This document shows positions 1 through 7,895 of a DNA stretch of 64,000 bases, piece after piece; positions within the stretch are counted from its first letter, which is position 1, and every line of letters begins with the position of its first letter. This stretch comes from Bin87 sp963663945 (GTDB taxonomy: Bacteria; Chloroflexota; Dehalococcoidia; Lucifugimonadales; UBA3495). The DNA lies in NCBI GenBank assembly GCA_963663945.1, contig OY760687.1, forward strand, positions 1,674,001 to 1,738,000. Reading direction: 5' to 3'. The notes under the pieces were generated by a model that was not told the DNA's origin, searched no databases, and saw only the letters and a program-made list of their open reading frames with translations. Made by a program: the position numbers and the translations under genes.

Positions 1-255
1 CAAGGACAGGCCGTAGTGGGTGAGCGCGCCGGCGTTGATCACGACCCCATCGATGGATCCGCCGCGCTCCTGCAATTTATCGACCAGCGCGCCCTCATGA
101 TTGGACTGGAAACACTCGATGGTTACGCTCAACTCATCAGCCCGTTCGGTGATGCGACGGTTGATCTCATCCAGTGTCAGCACCCCGTAATGATGGCGAT
201 CGCGACGGCCCAGGGCGTTCAGGTTGGGCCCGTGAAGTACGAGGATTGAGGTCAT
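1..255 (-). CDS. aroQ: 3-dehydroquinate dehydratase type II, 3' end cut by window
   Basis: The first 85 residues of a type II dehydroquinase, which converts 3-dehydroquinate to 3-dehydroshikimate in the cytosolic shikimate pathway. Translating the minus strand from the ATG at 255 gives ILVLHGPNLNALG near the N-terminus, then YGVLTLDEIN, FQSNHEGALVDKLQ and INAGALTHYGL, the hallmark order of AroQ. The family is about 145 residues long, so roughly 60 residues lie beyond position 1. Its ATG overlaps the TGA of the recombinase upstream (ATGA, 252-255), which implies translational coupling as the last visible gene of the dprA-topA-xerC-aroQ run. The shadow reading frame on the plus strand at 16-249 is not a gene. 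Confidence 0.95.
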   Translation of the reverse strand, partial: MTSILVLHGPNLNALGRRDRHHYGVLTLDEINRRITERADELSVTIECFQSNHEGALVDKLQERGGSIDGVVINAGALTHYGLSL

Positions 256-1277
256 TCTTCTGGCGTGTCGTCGTCGCTGTCGGGATCGGATCCGGACGCG
301 AGAGGATGGAAGTCCATGTAGGCGCGGCGGGCTTCCTGCTTGGTGATGTGCGTGTACAACTGGGTGGTGGAGACGCTGCTGTGTCCGAGGAGTTCCTGGA
401 TCACGCGGAGGTCGGCGTCGCCCTCCAGCATATGGCTGGCGAAACTGTGCCGCAGGGTGTGGGTGTGGATCCCTTCCTTGAGGCCGGCGCGGGCGGCGTA
501 ATCCCGGACGATTTTCTCGATGCTGCGACGGGAGAGGCGAGCCCCGTAGCGATTGACGAACAGCGGATCGCTATGGGCGCTGGCGGCGGAAAAATGAGGC
601 CGACCTTCCTCCAGGTACCGATCCAGCGCATCCTGGGCGGGCGCGCCGTACAGGGTCCAGCGTTCCTTGTCACCCTTGCCACGAACCAGGATCTCGCGGC
701 GATCACCGTTGATGTCGCCCAAATTCATGCCCTGCAACTCGGCCAGGCGGACGCCGCAGGCGTACAACACCTCCAGGATCGCCCGGTCACGCAGGCCGGA
801 CGGACTGTCGTCGTCGGGGGCCGCGAGCAACCGGTTCGCTTCCTTCTTCCCGAGAAAACTGGGCAGAGGTTTCTCTACCTTGATCGGGAAAGAACGGGCC
901 GATGGGACGGGGGTGGACTTGAACCAGCCTTCCTGCACCAGGAAGTTGTAGAAAGTCCGGAGCGCGGTGAGCTTGCGGACGATGCTGACGCGCGCGTACC
1001 CGGTGGGCCGTGGGCCGTCGGATCGGCCGGCGGTGGCCAGGAACGCCACGTATCCGCGAAGGAGTTGCCGGTCCATGTCGCGCAGGTCATGTCCGTTCCG
1101 CCGGCAATAGTCCAGAAAGGTGTGCAGATCGTCGAGGTAGATGCGCCGGGTATTGTCCGACAACGAGCGCTGCCCGGTCAGGTACAGAGAATAACGCTCC
1201 AGCAGATCGGCCGTGGCCGGAGCGCAACTCTTCGTCTCGCGCGGCAGGGCCGCGACATCCGCCTGGCTAGCTGCCAA
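252..1277 (-). CDS. xerC: XerC/XerD-type tyrosine site-specific recombinase
   Basis: A phage-integrase-family recombinase of the chromosome-dimer-resolution type. An N-terminal SAM-like DNA-binding domain (ERYSLYLTGQRSLSDNT onward) precedes the catalytic domain, where the Arg of CGVRLAEL, the HTLRHSFASHML box, the LGHSSVSTTQLYTH box and its nucleophilic Tyr are all visible. I place the start at TTG 1277, which has GGAG ten bases upstream and overlaps the topA stop by 11 bases. An ATG at 1358 would give 368 residues but needs a 92-base overlap with topA and an N-terminal tail of low family character. The predicted length of 341 residues is slightly longer than typical XerC/D (about 300). Orthology to XerC rather than XerD is not decided by sequence alone; its position beside topA and dprA is as in many bacteria. 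Confidence 0.9.
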   Translation of the reverse strand: MAASQADVAALPRETKSCAPATADLLERYSLYLTGQRSLSDNTRRIYLDDLHTFLDYCRRNGHDLRDMDRQLLRGYVAFLATAGRSDGPRPTGYARVSIVRKLTALRTFYNFLVQEGWFKSTPVPSARSFPIKVEKPLPSFLGKKEANRLLAAPDDDSPSGLRDRAILEVLYACGVRLAELQGMNLGDINGDRREILVRGKGDKERWTLYGAPAQDALDRYLEEGRPHFSAASAHSDPLFVNRYGARLSRRSIEKIVRDYAARAGLKEGIHTHTLRHSFASHMLEGDADLRVIQELLGHSSVSTTQLYTHITKQEARRAYMDFHPLASGSDPDSDDDTPEE

Positions 1278-3728
1278 CGCCAGCCAACTCCGGCGAGGCG
1301 GCGGGTGTTGCGTCGGCGGACTCCGTCGCGGGTGGGTCTCCCTTCCACTTGCAATCATTGCAACGGGCGCGACCGCGGGCGGCGGTTACCAGCATCCCGC
1401 CGCAATCCGGGCAAGGAGCCGGCAGCGGTTCGGTGTTTACCAGGAACTCGCATTCTGGGTAGTTGGCGCAACCCCAGAATGGCCGGCCGGACTTCCGGGC
1501 GCGGCGCTGTACCAAGTCGCCTCCACATTTGGGGCACGGTACGTCGCTCTTGGTGACGATATTGCGCCGGTTGTCGCACGGGTTGTCATCGGCGTTGTAG
1601 CCGGTGCAGGCCAGGAAACGGCCATAGCGTCCGGTCTTGATGACCATCGGGCGTTCGCATTTCTCGCAAATCTCGTCAGTGGGCTCGTCAGCCGGGCGTT
1701 CGCCGGTGTCCCGCATGTTGCGAGTGTTCTGGCACGCGGGATAGCCGCTGCAGGCCAGGAATCTGCCGAACGGCCCATCATCATGGTCATGAGCTGGCCG
1801 CATTTTTCGCAGGAGGGGGTGAAAGCCTCCTCCGCGAGGCTGACCGCCTGGTGGAAAGGGCCGTAGAAATCGCGAAGCATGGGCACCCAATCCTGTTCGC
1901 CCTGGGCGACGCTGTCCAGATCCTCCTCCATCTTGGCGGTGAACTCGGGCGCCATCACATCGGCGAAACGCTCGGTGAGCAGATCCGTGACCGTGCAGCC
2001 CAGTTCGGTTGGGGACAGCCGACGCTGCTCACGCAGGACGTATTCCCTTTCGACCAGGGTGGCAATGGTCGGCGCGTAGGTGCTGGGGCGGCCGATACCC
2101 TTTTCCTCCATTTCCCGGATGAGCGTGGCCTCGGTGAACCGGGGCGGCGGTTGGGTGAAGTGCTGGCTGGCTTCCAACTTCTGGTTGGTCAGTCCGTCGC
2201 CCCCGGCCAGTTCGGGCAGGGCGTTTTCGCCACCGTCGCCGGCATCGTCGCGACCTTCCAGGTAAACGGCGCGGAAACCGGGGAACTTGAGCACCGAACC
2301 GGTGGCGCGGAAGCGGAACACGCTGTCGGACGGCGCGGAGCAACTAGCGTCGATATCCACAGTGGTTGATTCCAGCATCGCGTCGGCCATCTGGCTGGCG
2401 ACCATGCGCTCCCAGATCAGGGTGTACAGGCGCAACTGATCCCGATCCAGATGGGCAGCCATCGCCTGAGGAGTCCGACCAACCGAGGTGGGGCGGATGG
2501 CCTCGTGGGCTTCCTGCGCGTTTTTGCTCCGCGTGCGGTATGCGCGCGGCTTGTCGGGCGTGTAGTCCTTGCCGAAGCGCTGGCGGATGTAATCACGCGT
2601 TTCGCGCACGGCGGTATCGGCGACGTTGACGCTGTCGGTGCGCATGTAGGTGATGAGACCGACTGAACCCTCACTGCCAACGTTCAAACCCTCGTAGAGT
2701 TGCTGGGCCAGGGCCATCGTGCGTTGGGCGGTGAACCGGAGCTTGCGTCCCGCGTCCTGCTGGAGTGTGCTGGTGATAAAGGGAGGAGCGGGGCGCTGGC
2801 GACGCGGCTTCTTTTCGACCTTATCGACTGAATAGGCGGCGCCCTGCAATTCAGCTTCCAGGCCACGAGCGGTGGCCTCGTCGTTGATGTTCAGCTTGCG
2901 CGATCCCTTTCGCGAATGCAGGGTTGCGGTGAACAGGTTGGATGGGAGGTTCGGGTCGGCATCCTTGTGGAGTTCCGCCTCCAGCGACCACCATTCCTGC
3001 GGAACAAAGGCGGTGATCTCTCTTTCGCGGTCCACAATCATGCGCAGGGCAGCGGACTGGACTCGGCCTGCCGATAGACCGAGCTTGACCTTCAGCCAGA
3101 GCAGCGGGCTGATCTCGTATCCGACGAGGCGGTCGAGGATGCGGCGGGCCTGCTGCGCATTGACCAGTTGCATGTCGATTTCGCGGGGGTGTTCGAAGGC
3201 TTCCTCAACCGCCTGTTTGGTGATCTCGTGGAACACCACGCGCTTGGGAGGCTTCTCGAACTTGTCCCAACCGGCGGCGGCCTGGAGGTGCCACGAGATG
3301 GCTTCGCCCTCGCGGTCCGGGTCGGTTGCCAGAAAGATGTCCGAGGCGTTGGCTCCGGCTTCCTTGAGTTCCTTGACCAGGTCACGCTTGTCCTTCATGG
3401 TCAAGTACTTGGGCGAGAAATCCTCCTCGGTGTTGACCCCGAGGGTGGATCTGGGCAGGTCGCGAACATGTCCCATTGAGGCTGTGACCAGGTATTTGTT
3501 GCCCAGGATTTGCCCGACGGTCCGGGCTTTGGCCGGCGATTCCACAACGACCAGACGCTTGCCTTTTGACGAAGGCACGCGCGCGGTGCGCCGGGTGGAC
3601 CCAGTGGCAGCAGAATCCTGGGAGCCGGACTTGCCGGTGGCCCGGGCTCCAGATCGTCGCGTCTGGCTGGTGCGACTGCCCTTTGTGGTCCTGGTGGATT
3701 TTGCCGAAGTTCCTGTTTTGGGCGGCAT
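1267..3728 (-). CDS. topA: DNA topoisomerase I, with an apparent 1-nt frameshift near 1770
   Basis: A type IA topoisomerase that relaxes negative supercoils. Residues 1-56 form a Lys/Arg/Ser/Thr-rich tail; the Toprim domain follows (VVVESPAKA, LATDPDREGEAISWHL), then the core with active-site Tyr361 in GLITYMRTDS. The C-terminus should carry several four-Cys zinc ribbons. The first (CEKCGQLMTMM) is in the main frame, but FGRFLACSGYP and the later CEKC, CPKC and CPDC ribbons, ending at 1267, are read in another frame. One missing base near 1770 would rejoin them exactly as a GRFGRFLACSGYP motif. If the shift were real, the main frame would run on to 1437 with a 110-residue nonsense tail. I annotate it as one gene with a probable sequence or assembly error. 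It lies 20 bases downstream of dprA. Confidence 0.9.
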
Positions 3729-3748
3729 AGAAAGAGTTCGTCTCCAGT

Positions 3749-4960
3749 TCAGGTAACCAGTTGGTAATGCATGGTACCAACTTGTCTGACCAGACCCTTG
3801 AGTTCCAGCATGGTGAGCAGACCGCTGACTTCCGAAATCGGCCGGCCGCTGAGGGTCACCAGGTCGTCGATATGTAACGGGTCTTTGGCGATGTGCCGAA
3901 GCAGCTCGGCTTCGTCATCGTCGGGTTGTTCCGGAGCGGCCCGTTCACATTCTATCGGATCGCGGTATTGCGTGCGCGTCGTTTCGCCACTGCTATTCGC
4001 GTCAGTTTTGGCGGGAGCGCCCGATGCAGGACCGGTTTGCGCAAGTTCCAGCGGAATCTGCCGCTCCGAGGTTTCCAGCCCGATCTCGACCAAAATGTCA
4101 TTGACGTTGCAGACGAGTTTCGCGCCCTCGCGGATGAGTCGGTTGGTAAGCCGACTGGATTCCGAGTAAATGCTGCCCGGAACGCAGAAGATCTCCCGAT
4201 TCTGTTCCAGCGCATGATACACGGTCCACCTGGTGCCGCTGGTCTCGCCGGCCTCAGTCACCAGCGTGCCCAGGGTCATGCCGCTGATGATGCGGTTTCG
4301 CCTGGGGAAATGCGACGCCTCCGGTCGGACGCCCAGAGCGAATTCGCTGATGATCGCCCCGCCCTCGGCGACGATGCGTTCCGCCAGGCGCAGGTTTTCT
4401 CTAGGGTAGACGGTATCGAGCCCGTTGCCCAGGACGGCGACGGTCACGCCGCCGGCGTCGACGGTAGACTTGTGGGCCCGGGCATCAATGCCCAGTGCAA
4501 GACCGCTTACCACGACCACCCCGTGGGCGGCCAGGGATGAGCTCAGGTCAGCGGTGACCCGATAGCCATAATCGGTGGGGTGGCGTGTACCCACGACAGC
4601 GATGGACGGAGCGTCAACGGGAGGTAGAGCGCCGCGCACGTAGAGCACAGGCGGGGCGTCGTCGGTCTCCTTCAGTCGATATGGGTAGGTGGGATCGTGC
4701 CAATTGATCGCCTCAACCCCGGCTTCGCGCAGGCGCGTCATTTCCTGGTCGGGTGAGGACGTTTCCCGGGCAGTCACGATGGAGTGTGCCACGGCACGGC
4801 CCACGCCGGCGGCCCGCAGCTCGCGCGCGGGTGCAGCCCACGCCGCCGTCATGTCGCCTTCAAAGAAGGCTTCGAGGAGGCGGAAGCGGGCGGAACCCAG
4901 GCGGGGGACGCGGCTCAAGGCGACCCAGTAGCCCAGGGAATCGGTTCGAGTAGTGCTCAT
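3749..4960 (-). CDS. dprA: DNA-processing protein DprA (Smf)
   Basis: A 403-residue Rossmann-fold protein that loads RecA onto incoming single-stranded DNA during natural transformation. Family signatures are the LGYWVALSRVPRLGSARF N-terminal segment, IAVVGTRHPTDYG, VVSGLALGIDARAHK, AVLGNGLDTVYPRENLRL and FPRRNRIISGM. The C-terminus (LHIDDLVTLSGRPISEV) is a winged-helix domain typical of DprA. It is the first gene of the minus-strand run with topA, xerC and aroQ. A TGCTAGAAT extended -10 at 4968-4976 sits only seven bases before the ATG, so the transcript may be leaderless. DprA alone does not show that the organism is competent; it is widely conserved in bacteria. Confidence 0.95.
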   Translation of the reverse strand: MSTTRTDSLGYWVALSRVPRLGSARFRLLEAFFEGDMTAAWAAPARELRAAGVGRAVAHSIVTARETSSPDQEMTRLREAGVEAINWHDPTYPYRLKETDDAPPVLYVRGALPPVDAPSIAVVGTRHPTDYGYRVTADLSSSLAAHGVVVVSGLALGIDARAHKSTVDAGGVTVAVLGNGLDTVYPRENLRLAERIVAEGGAIISEFALGVRPEASHFPRRNRIISGMTLGTLVTEAGETSGTRWTVYHALEQNREIFCVPGSIYSESSRLTNRLIREGAKLVCNVNDILVEIGLETSERQIPLELAQTGPASGAPAKTDANSSGETTRTQYRDPIECERAAPEQPDDDEAELLRHIAKDPLHIDDLVTLSGRPISEVSGLLTMLELKGLVRQVGTMHYQLVT

Positions 4961-4967
4961 CGCAGCG

Positions 4968-4976
4968 ATTCTAGCA
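4968..4976 (-). promoter_or_regulatory. Extended -10 promoter of dprA, predicted leaderless
   Basis: On the minus strand the sequence TGC-TAGAAT lies with its last base at 4968, followed by seven bases and then the ATG of dprA at 4960. A start site about seven bases after the -10 would put the first transcribed base at or next to the start codon. No convincing -35 is seen. Confidence 0.5.
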
Positions 4977-5110
4977 CAGGGGTCTGTGTTGGAATGGCGG
5001 GCTGGTGTCAGTGATTTCCGCGGATGGGATGACCGACGAGGTTCGCCAATAAGGATGGCGTCGGGCAGTTGCGTGGCTCGAAGGTCTCAGGCAAGCCCGG
5101 TTCGCAAATC

Positions 5111-5220
5111 GTCAGAATCAGGATTTGCGGGATTTGATGAATTGGCAGGATTGGGAGATCTGCTTCATAGATCGGTTCCAATCCTGCAAATATTTGGATT
5201 TAGAAAATCTTGATCCTGAC
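5111..5220. repeat. Large imperfect inverted repeat of CAGGATT type
   Basis: The left arm, 5111-5154, starts GTCAGAATCAGGATTT and ends GCAGGATTGG. The right arm, 5178-5220, read on the minus strand, starts GTCAGGATCAAGATTT and ends GCAGGATTGG. The 23-base spacer holds GATC-containing smaller complementarities. Intergenic repeats built from the words CAGGATTT and AATCCTG are known in many environmental bacterial genomes, so this is probably a copy of such a family. It is AT-richer than the surrounding DNA. Confidence 0.65.
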
Positions 5221-5265
5221 GTTTATTGAGCGGCGAATTGGGCACGCAACAGCCTCGGAGGCTTC

Positions 5266-5294
5266 TTGCCCGTGCCACCGGGCTCGGCTAGTAT
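5266..5294 (+). promoter_or_regulatory. Predicted sigma70-type promoter of the GMC oxidoreductase
   Basis: TTGCCC at 5266-5271, a 17-base spacer and TAGTAT at 5289-5294 match the housekeeping consensus at four of six positions in each box. The start codon at 5332 follows after a short leader with AGGAGGT at 5321-5327. Confidence 0.5.
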
Positions 5295-5331
5295 TGCGCC
5301 AGTCAACCCACCACGAAAACAGGAGGTCCCG

Positions 5332-6876
5332 ATGCGATACGACTATATTGTGGTCGGCGCCGGCTCGGCCGGATCCACCATTGCCACCCGCCTCTCCGAG
5401 GACCCGGACAAGAGCGTGCTGTTGCTGGAGGCAGGACCTGACTACCCCGACTTCAATCACCTGCCGGATGACCTGAAGCTGGGCAATAACGTGTTCTTCT
5501 CGGCATACGGCCCGCACAGTTGGGCCTACAGCGCCCGGGTGACGGCGCAACAAACTGATCTGGTTATCCCGCGCGGAAAGGCGACCGGCGGTTCCTCGGC
5601 CATCAACGGACAGGTGCTGTATCGGGGCATCCCCGAGGACTACGACCGCTGGGCCGAGTGGGGCAACGACGAGTGGGGCTACACCAGCGTACTGCCGTTC
5701 TTCCGGCGGATGGAAAACGACCATGATTTCCAGGACGACTGGCATGGCACTGACGGTCCCATACCGGTGCGCCGGTACCGTCCGGACGAGTGGCTGCCGC
5801 ATTCGGTGGCGTTCAAGTCGGCCGCGGTGGCGCTGGGCTTCAACGACGACCCGGACCAGAACCATCCCGAGTCAACGGGCGTTTCCCCGCGGGCGCGCAA
5901 CACCCTGGACGGCGTGCGGATCAGCACCGCGTTGGCCTACCTGAACTTGGCGCGACATCGCCTGAATTTGACCATCAGGGCGAACGTTCAGGCGTGTCGG
6001 GTGGTGTTCGACGGGAACCGGGCCGTCGGAGTGGAGGTGGAGAGCGGAGGAGATCGGTTTGTGGTCGAAGGCGACCAGATCGTGGTGAGCAGCGGAGCGA
6101 TCGCGTCGCCGCAACTGCTGTTGCTGTCGGGAGTCGGGCCGGCGGACCACCTGCGTGACGTGGGCATTCCGGTGGTGCATGAGCTGCCCGGCGTGGGCCA
6201 GAACCTGCGGGACCATCCTTCGGCGTGTGTGCTGTTCCGCGCCGCCGGCGACCGTCCGGACGTGCAGGCCGCCGCCATCCAGGTGGGCCTGCGATACACG
6301 GTGGAGGACTCTTACCTGCGCAACGACATGCAGATCACGCCGTTGCTGATGACCTCAGAGCATCGGCCGGCGCAGGTAACGATAGACGACGACGAGAACT
6401 ACATCGGGATCAGCGCCAGCCTGCAACTGGCCCTGGGCAAGGGCGAACTGAGGCTGAAGACCAATGATCCGCTGGAGTACCCGTACCTGGACTACAACTA
6501 CTACGAGGAGCCCTTCGACCTGGAACGGATGCGCAAGGCCATCCGGACGTGCGTCGAGATCGGGGAACACCCGTCATACCGGGAGATCCTGCTCGAACGG
6601 GTCACCCCGGTTGACGGCGAGTTGGTGTCGGACGCTTCGCTGGACGACTGGCTGATGCGGAACTCGGGAACGTCCCACCACGTTTCCGGGACGTGCAAGA
6701 TGGGCCCGGCCAGCGACGGCATGGCGGTTGTGGATCAGCACGGCAGGGTTCACGGGCTGGAAAACATCCGGGTGGCCGACGCGTCGATCATGCCGGACTG
6801 CATTAGGGCCAACACCAACGCCACCACGATCATGATCGGCGAGAAGGTGGCCGACTACATTCGCACGGGCAGGTAA
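5332..6876 (+). CDS. GMC-family FAD-dependent oxidoreductase (choline dehydrogenase-like)
   Basis: A 514-residue glucose-methanol-choline oxidoreductase that oxidises an alcohol with a bound FAD. The N-terminal dinucleotide fold is VVGAGSAGS (residues 7-15) with LLLEAG at its second strand. GMC signature 1 appears as GKATGGSSAINGQ at 82-94 and signature 2 as SGAIASPQLLLLSGVGP. The C-terminal active site has SGTSHHVSGTCKMGP (His449/450) and NTNATT (Asn about 494-496). The start at 5332 is set by a perfect AGGAGGT four bases upstream; an upstream in-frame ATG at 5266 would lie in the predicted promoter. No signal peptide is seen, so a cytosolic enzyme is likely. The substrate cannot be read from sequence. 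Convergent with the SMP-30 gene, with a palindrome between. Confidence 0.93.
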   Translation: MRYDYIVVGAGSAGSTIATRLSEDPDKSVLLLEAGPDYPDFNHLPDDLKLGNNVFFSAYGPHSWAYSARVTAQQTDLVIPRGKATGGSSAINGQVLYRGIPEDYDRWAEWGNDEWGYTSVLPFFRRMENDHDFQDDWHGTDGPIPVRRYRPDEWLPHSVAFKSAAVALGFNDDPDQNHPESTGVSPRARNTLDGVRISTALAYLNLARHRLNLTIRANVQACRVVFDGNRAVGVEVESGGDRFVVEGDQIVVSSGAIASPQLLLLSGVGPADHLRDVGIPVVHELPGVGQNLRDHPSACVLFRAAGDRPDVQAAAIQVGLRYTVEDSYLRNDMQITPLLMTSEHRPAQVTIDDDENYIGISASLQLALGKGELRLKTNDPLEYPYLDYNYYEEPFDLERMRKAIRTCVEIGEHPSYREILLERVTPVDGELVSDASLDDWLMRNSGTSHHVSGTCKMGPASDGMAVVDQHGRVHGLENIRVADASIMPDCIRANTNATTIMIGEKVADYIRTGR

Positions 6877-6914
6877 TCCAGCGTCCTCGGGGTGGGCGCG
6901 GAGACAGAATAGGC

Positions 6915-6938
6915 AGGGGCGACGCGTGCGTCGCCCCT
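6915..6938. repeat. GC-rich intergenic palindrome, copy 1
   Basis: AGGGGCGACGC at 6915-6925 and its exact reverse complement at 6928-6938 form an 11-bp stem with a 2-base loop between two convergent genes. The core AGGGGCGA...TCGCCCCT recurs at 41481-41504 with shared flanking bases (GC before, GAAA after) and in a variant form at 37030-37055. It may also act as a bidirectional transcription barrier, although no T-run follows. Confidence 0.75.
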
Positions 6939-6958
6939 GAAACGTTGCGGTGTCGGGT

Positions 6959-7876
6959 TCAGATGACGCGGGGCACCGGCACTCCGGGGACGTTGACGCG
7001 GACGCGGCAGAGTTCCTCGAAGGTGGTGATGTAGAGGGTCTTCCAGTCGCCGCCGCCGAAGCCGACGTTGGTGGCGCGCTTGCCGTCGCCCAGGGCAACG
7101 GTGCCGAGATGGCGGCCATCGGCAGCGAGGATCCAGACTCCGCCGGGGCCGGTGACGTAGATGTTGCCCTCGAGGTCGCATTTCATGCCGTCGGGCACGC
7201 CCGGACGCTCGTCGGCGAGGACACAGAGGAGGAGGCCGTTTTCGATACCGCCATCGTCGCGGACATCCCACGCCTTGATCAGGCCCACGCGAGAGTCGTT
7301 GACGTACAGGATGCTCTCGCCGGGCGAGAAGCAGAGACCGTTGGGTCCGACGTAATCGTCGATCAGAAGCGTGATGTCGCTGAGATCCGGGGACACTCGA
7401 TAAACGCCGGCGAAACCCAACTCCATCCCAGGGTAGGTGTCGCGGTACGGGTCGGTGAAGTAGATGGCGCCGTCGGACTTGACCACCAGGTCGTTGGGAC
7501 GGTTGAGCCGCTTGCCCTGGTAGTTGTCGGCAACGACGGTTATGCTGCCGTCGGCTTCCTGGCGGGTGACCCGGCGAGCGTCGTGCTCGCAGGCCAGGAG
7601 CCGGCCCTGCGGATCCCGTGTCAGTCCGTTGGCCTCGTCGGTCCCGAGCTGGAATTCGGACAGGCCGTCGGCGTCGTTGTAGCGCATCCGGCGGTTGCCG
7701 CCGATGTCGCTGAACAGGAGATAGCCGCCCTCCTGGATCCAAACGGGCCCTTCGGCCGGCCACCAGGGAACGCCCAGGGCGGAGCCGTCTCCGCCGAAAC
7801 CGCTGGCCAGCCATTCCACTTCCTGACCCAGATCGATGATCCGTTCCAGACCGGGCGACACCTGTTCAATGGACAT
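6959..7876 (-). CDS. SMP-30/gluconolactonase family beta-propeller protein
   Basis: A 305-residue member of the SMP-30/gluconolactonase/LRE family, six-bladed propellers that hydrolyse sugar lactones with a bound divalent metal. Visible signatures are AEGPVWIQEGGYLLFSDI (metal-ligand Glu), RPNDLVVKSDGAIYFTDP, GPNGLCFSPG and PDGMKCDLEGNIYVTG. The start is the ATG at 7876 with AAGGAG eight bases upstream; an in-frame start further upstream would enter the GH15 gene. It follows the GH15 hydrolase by 19 bases, so the two are probably co-transcribed and may act in sequence on a carbohydrate. The actual lactone is unknown. Confidence 0.9.
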   Translation of the reverse strand: MSIEQVSPGLERIIDLGQEVEWLASGFGGDGSALGVPWWPAEGPVWIQEGGYLLFSDIGGNRRMRYNDADGLSEFQLGTDEANGLTRDPQGRLLACEHDARRVTRQEADGSITVVADNYQGKRLNRPNDLVVKSDGAIYFTDPYRDTYPGMELGFAGVYRVSPDLSDITLLIDDYVGPNGLCFSPGESILYVNDSRVGLIKAWDVRDDGGIENGLLLCVLADERPGVPDGMKCDLEGNIYVTGPGGVWILAADGRHLGTVALGDGKRATNVGFGGGDWKTLYITTFEELCRVRVNVPGVPVPRVI

Positions 7877-7895
7877 ATCTTGCGCTCCTTTCGGA

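Larger units (their letters stand above)
4961..5331. other. Gene-free divergent intergenic region
   Basis: This 371-base stretch separates dprA (minus) from the GMC oxidoreductase (plus). It contains the dprA -10 element at its left end, a large imperfect inverted repeat at 5111-5220 and the predicted oxidoreductase promoter at 5266-5294. I see no credible coding sequence; short open frames in it lack family character and ribosome-binding sites. Confidence 0.6.

Noticed and set aside
174..1556. 460-residue plus frame over aroQ, xerC and the topA end
   Set aside because: Antisense to three recognisable genes; low-complexity composition.
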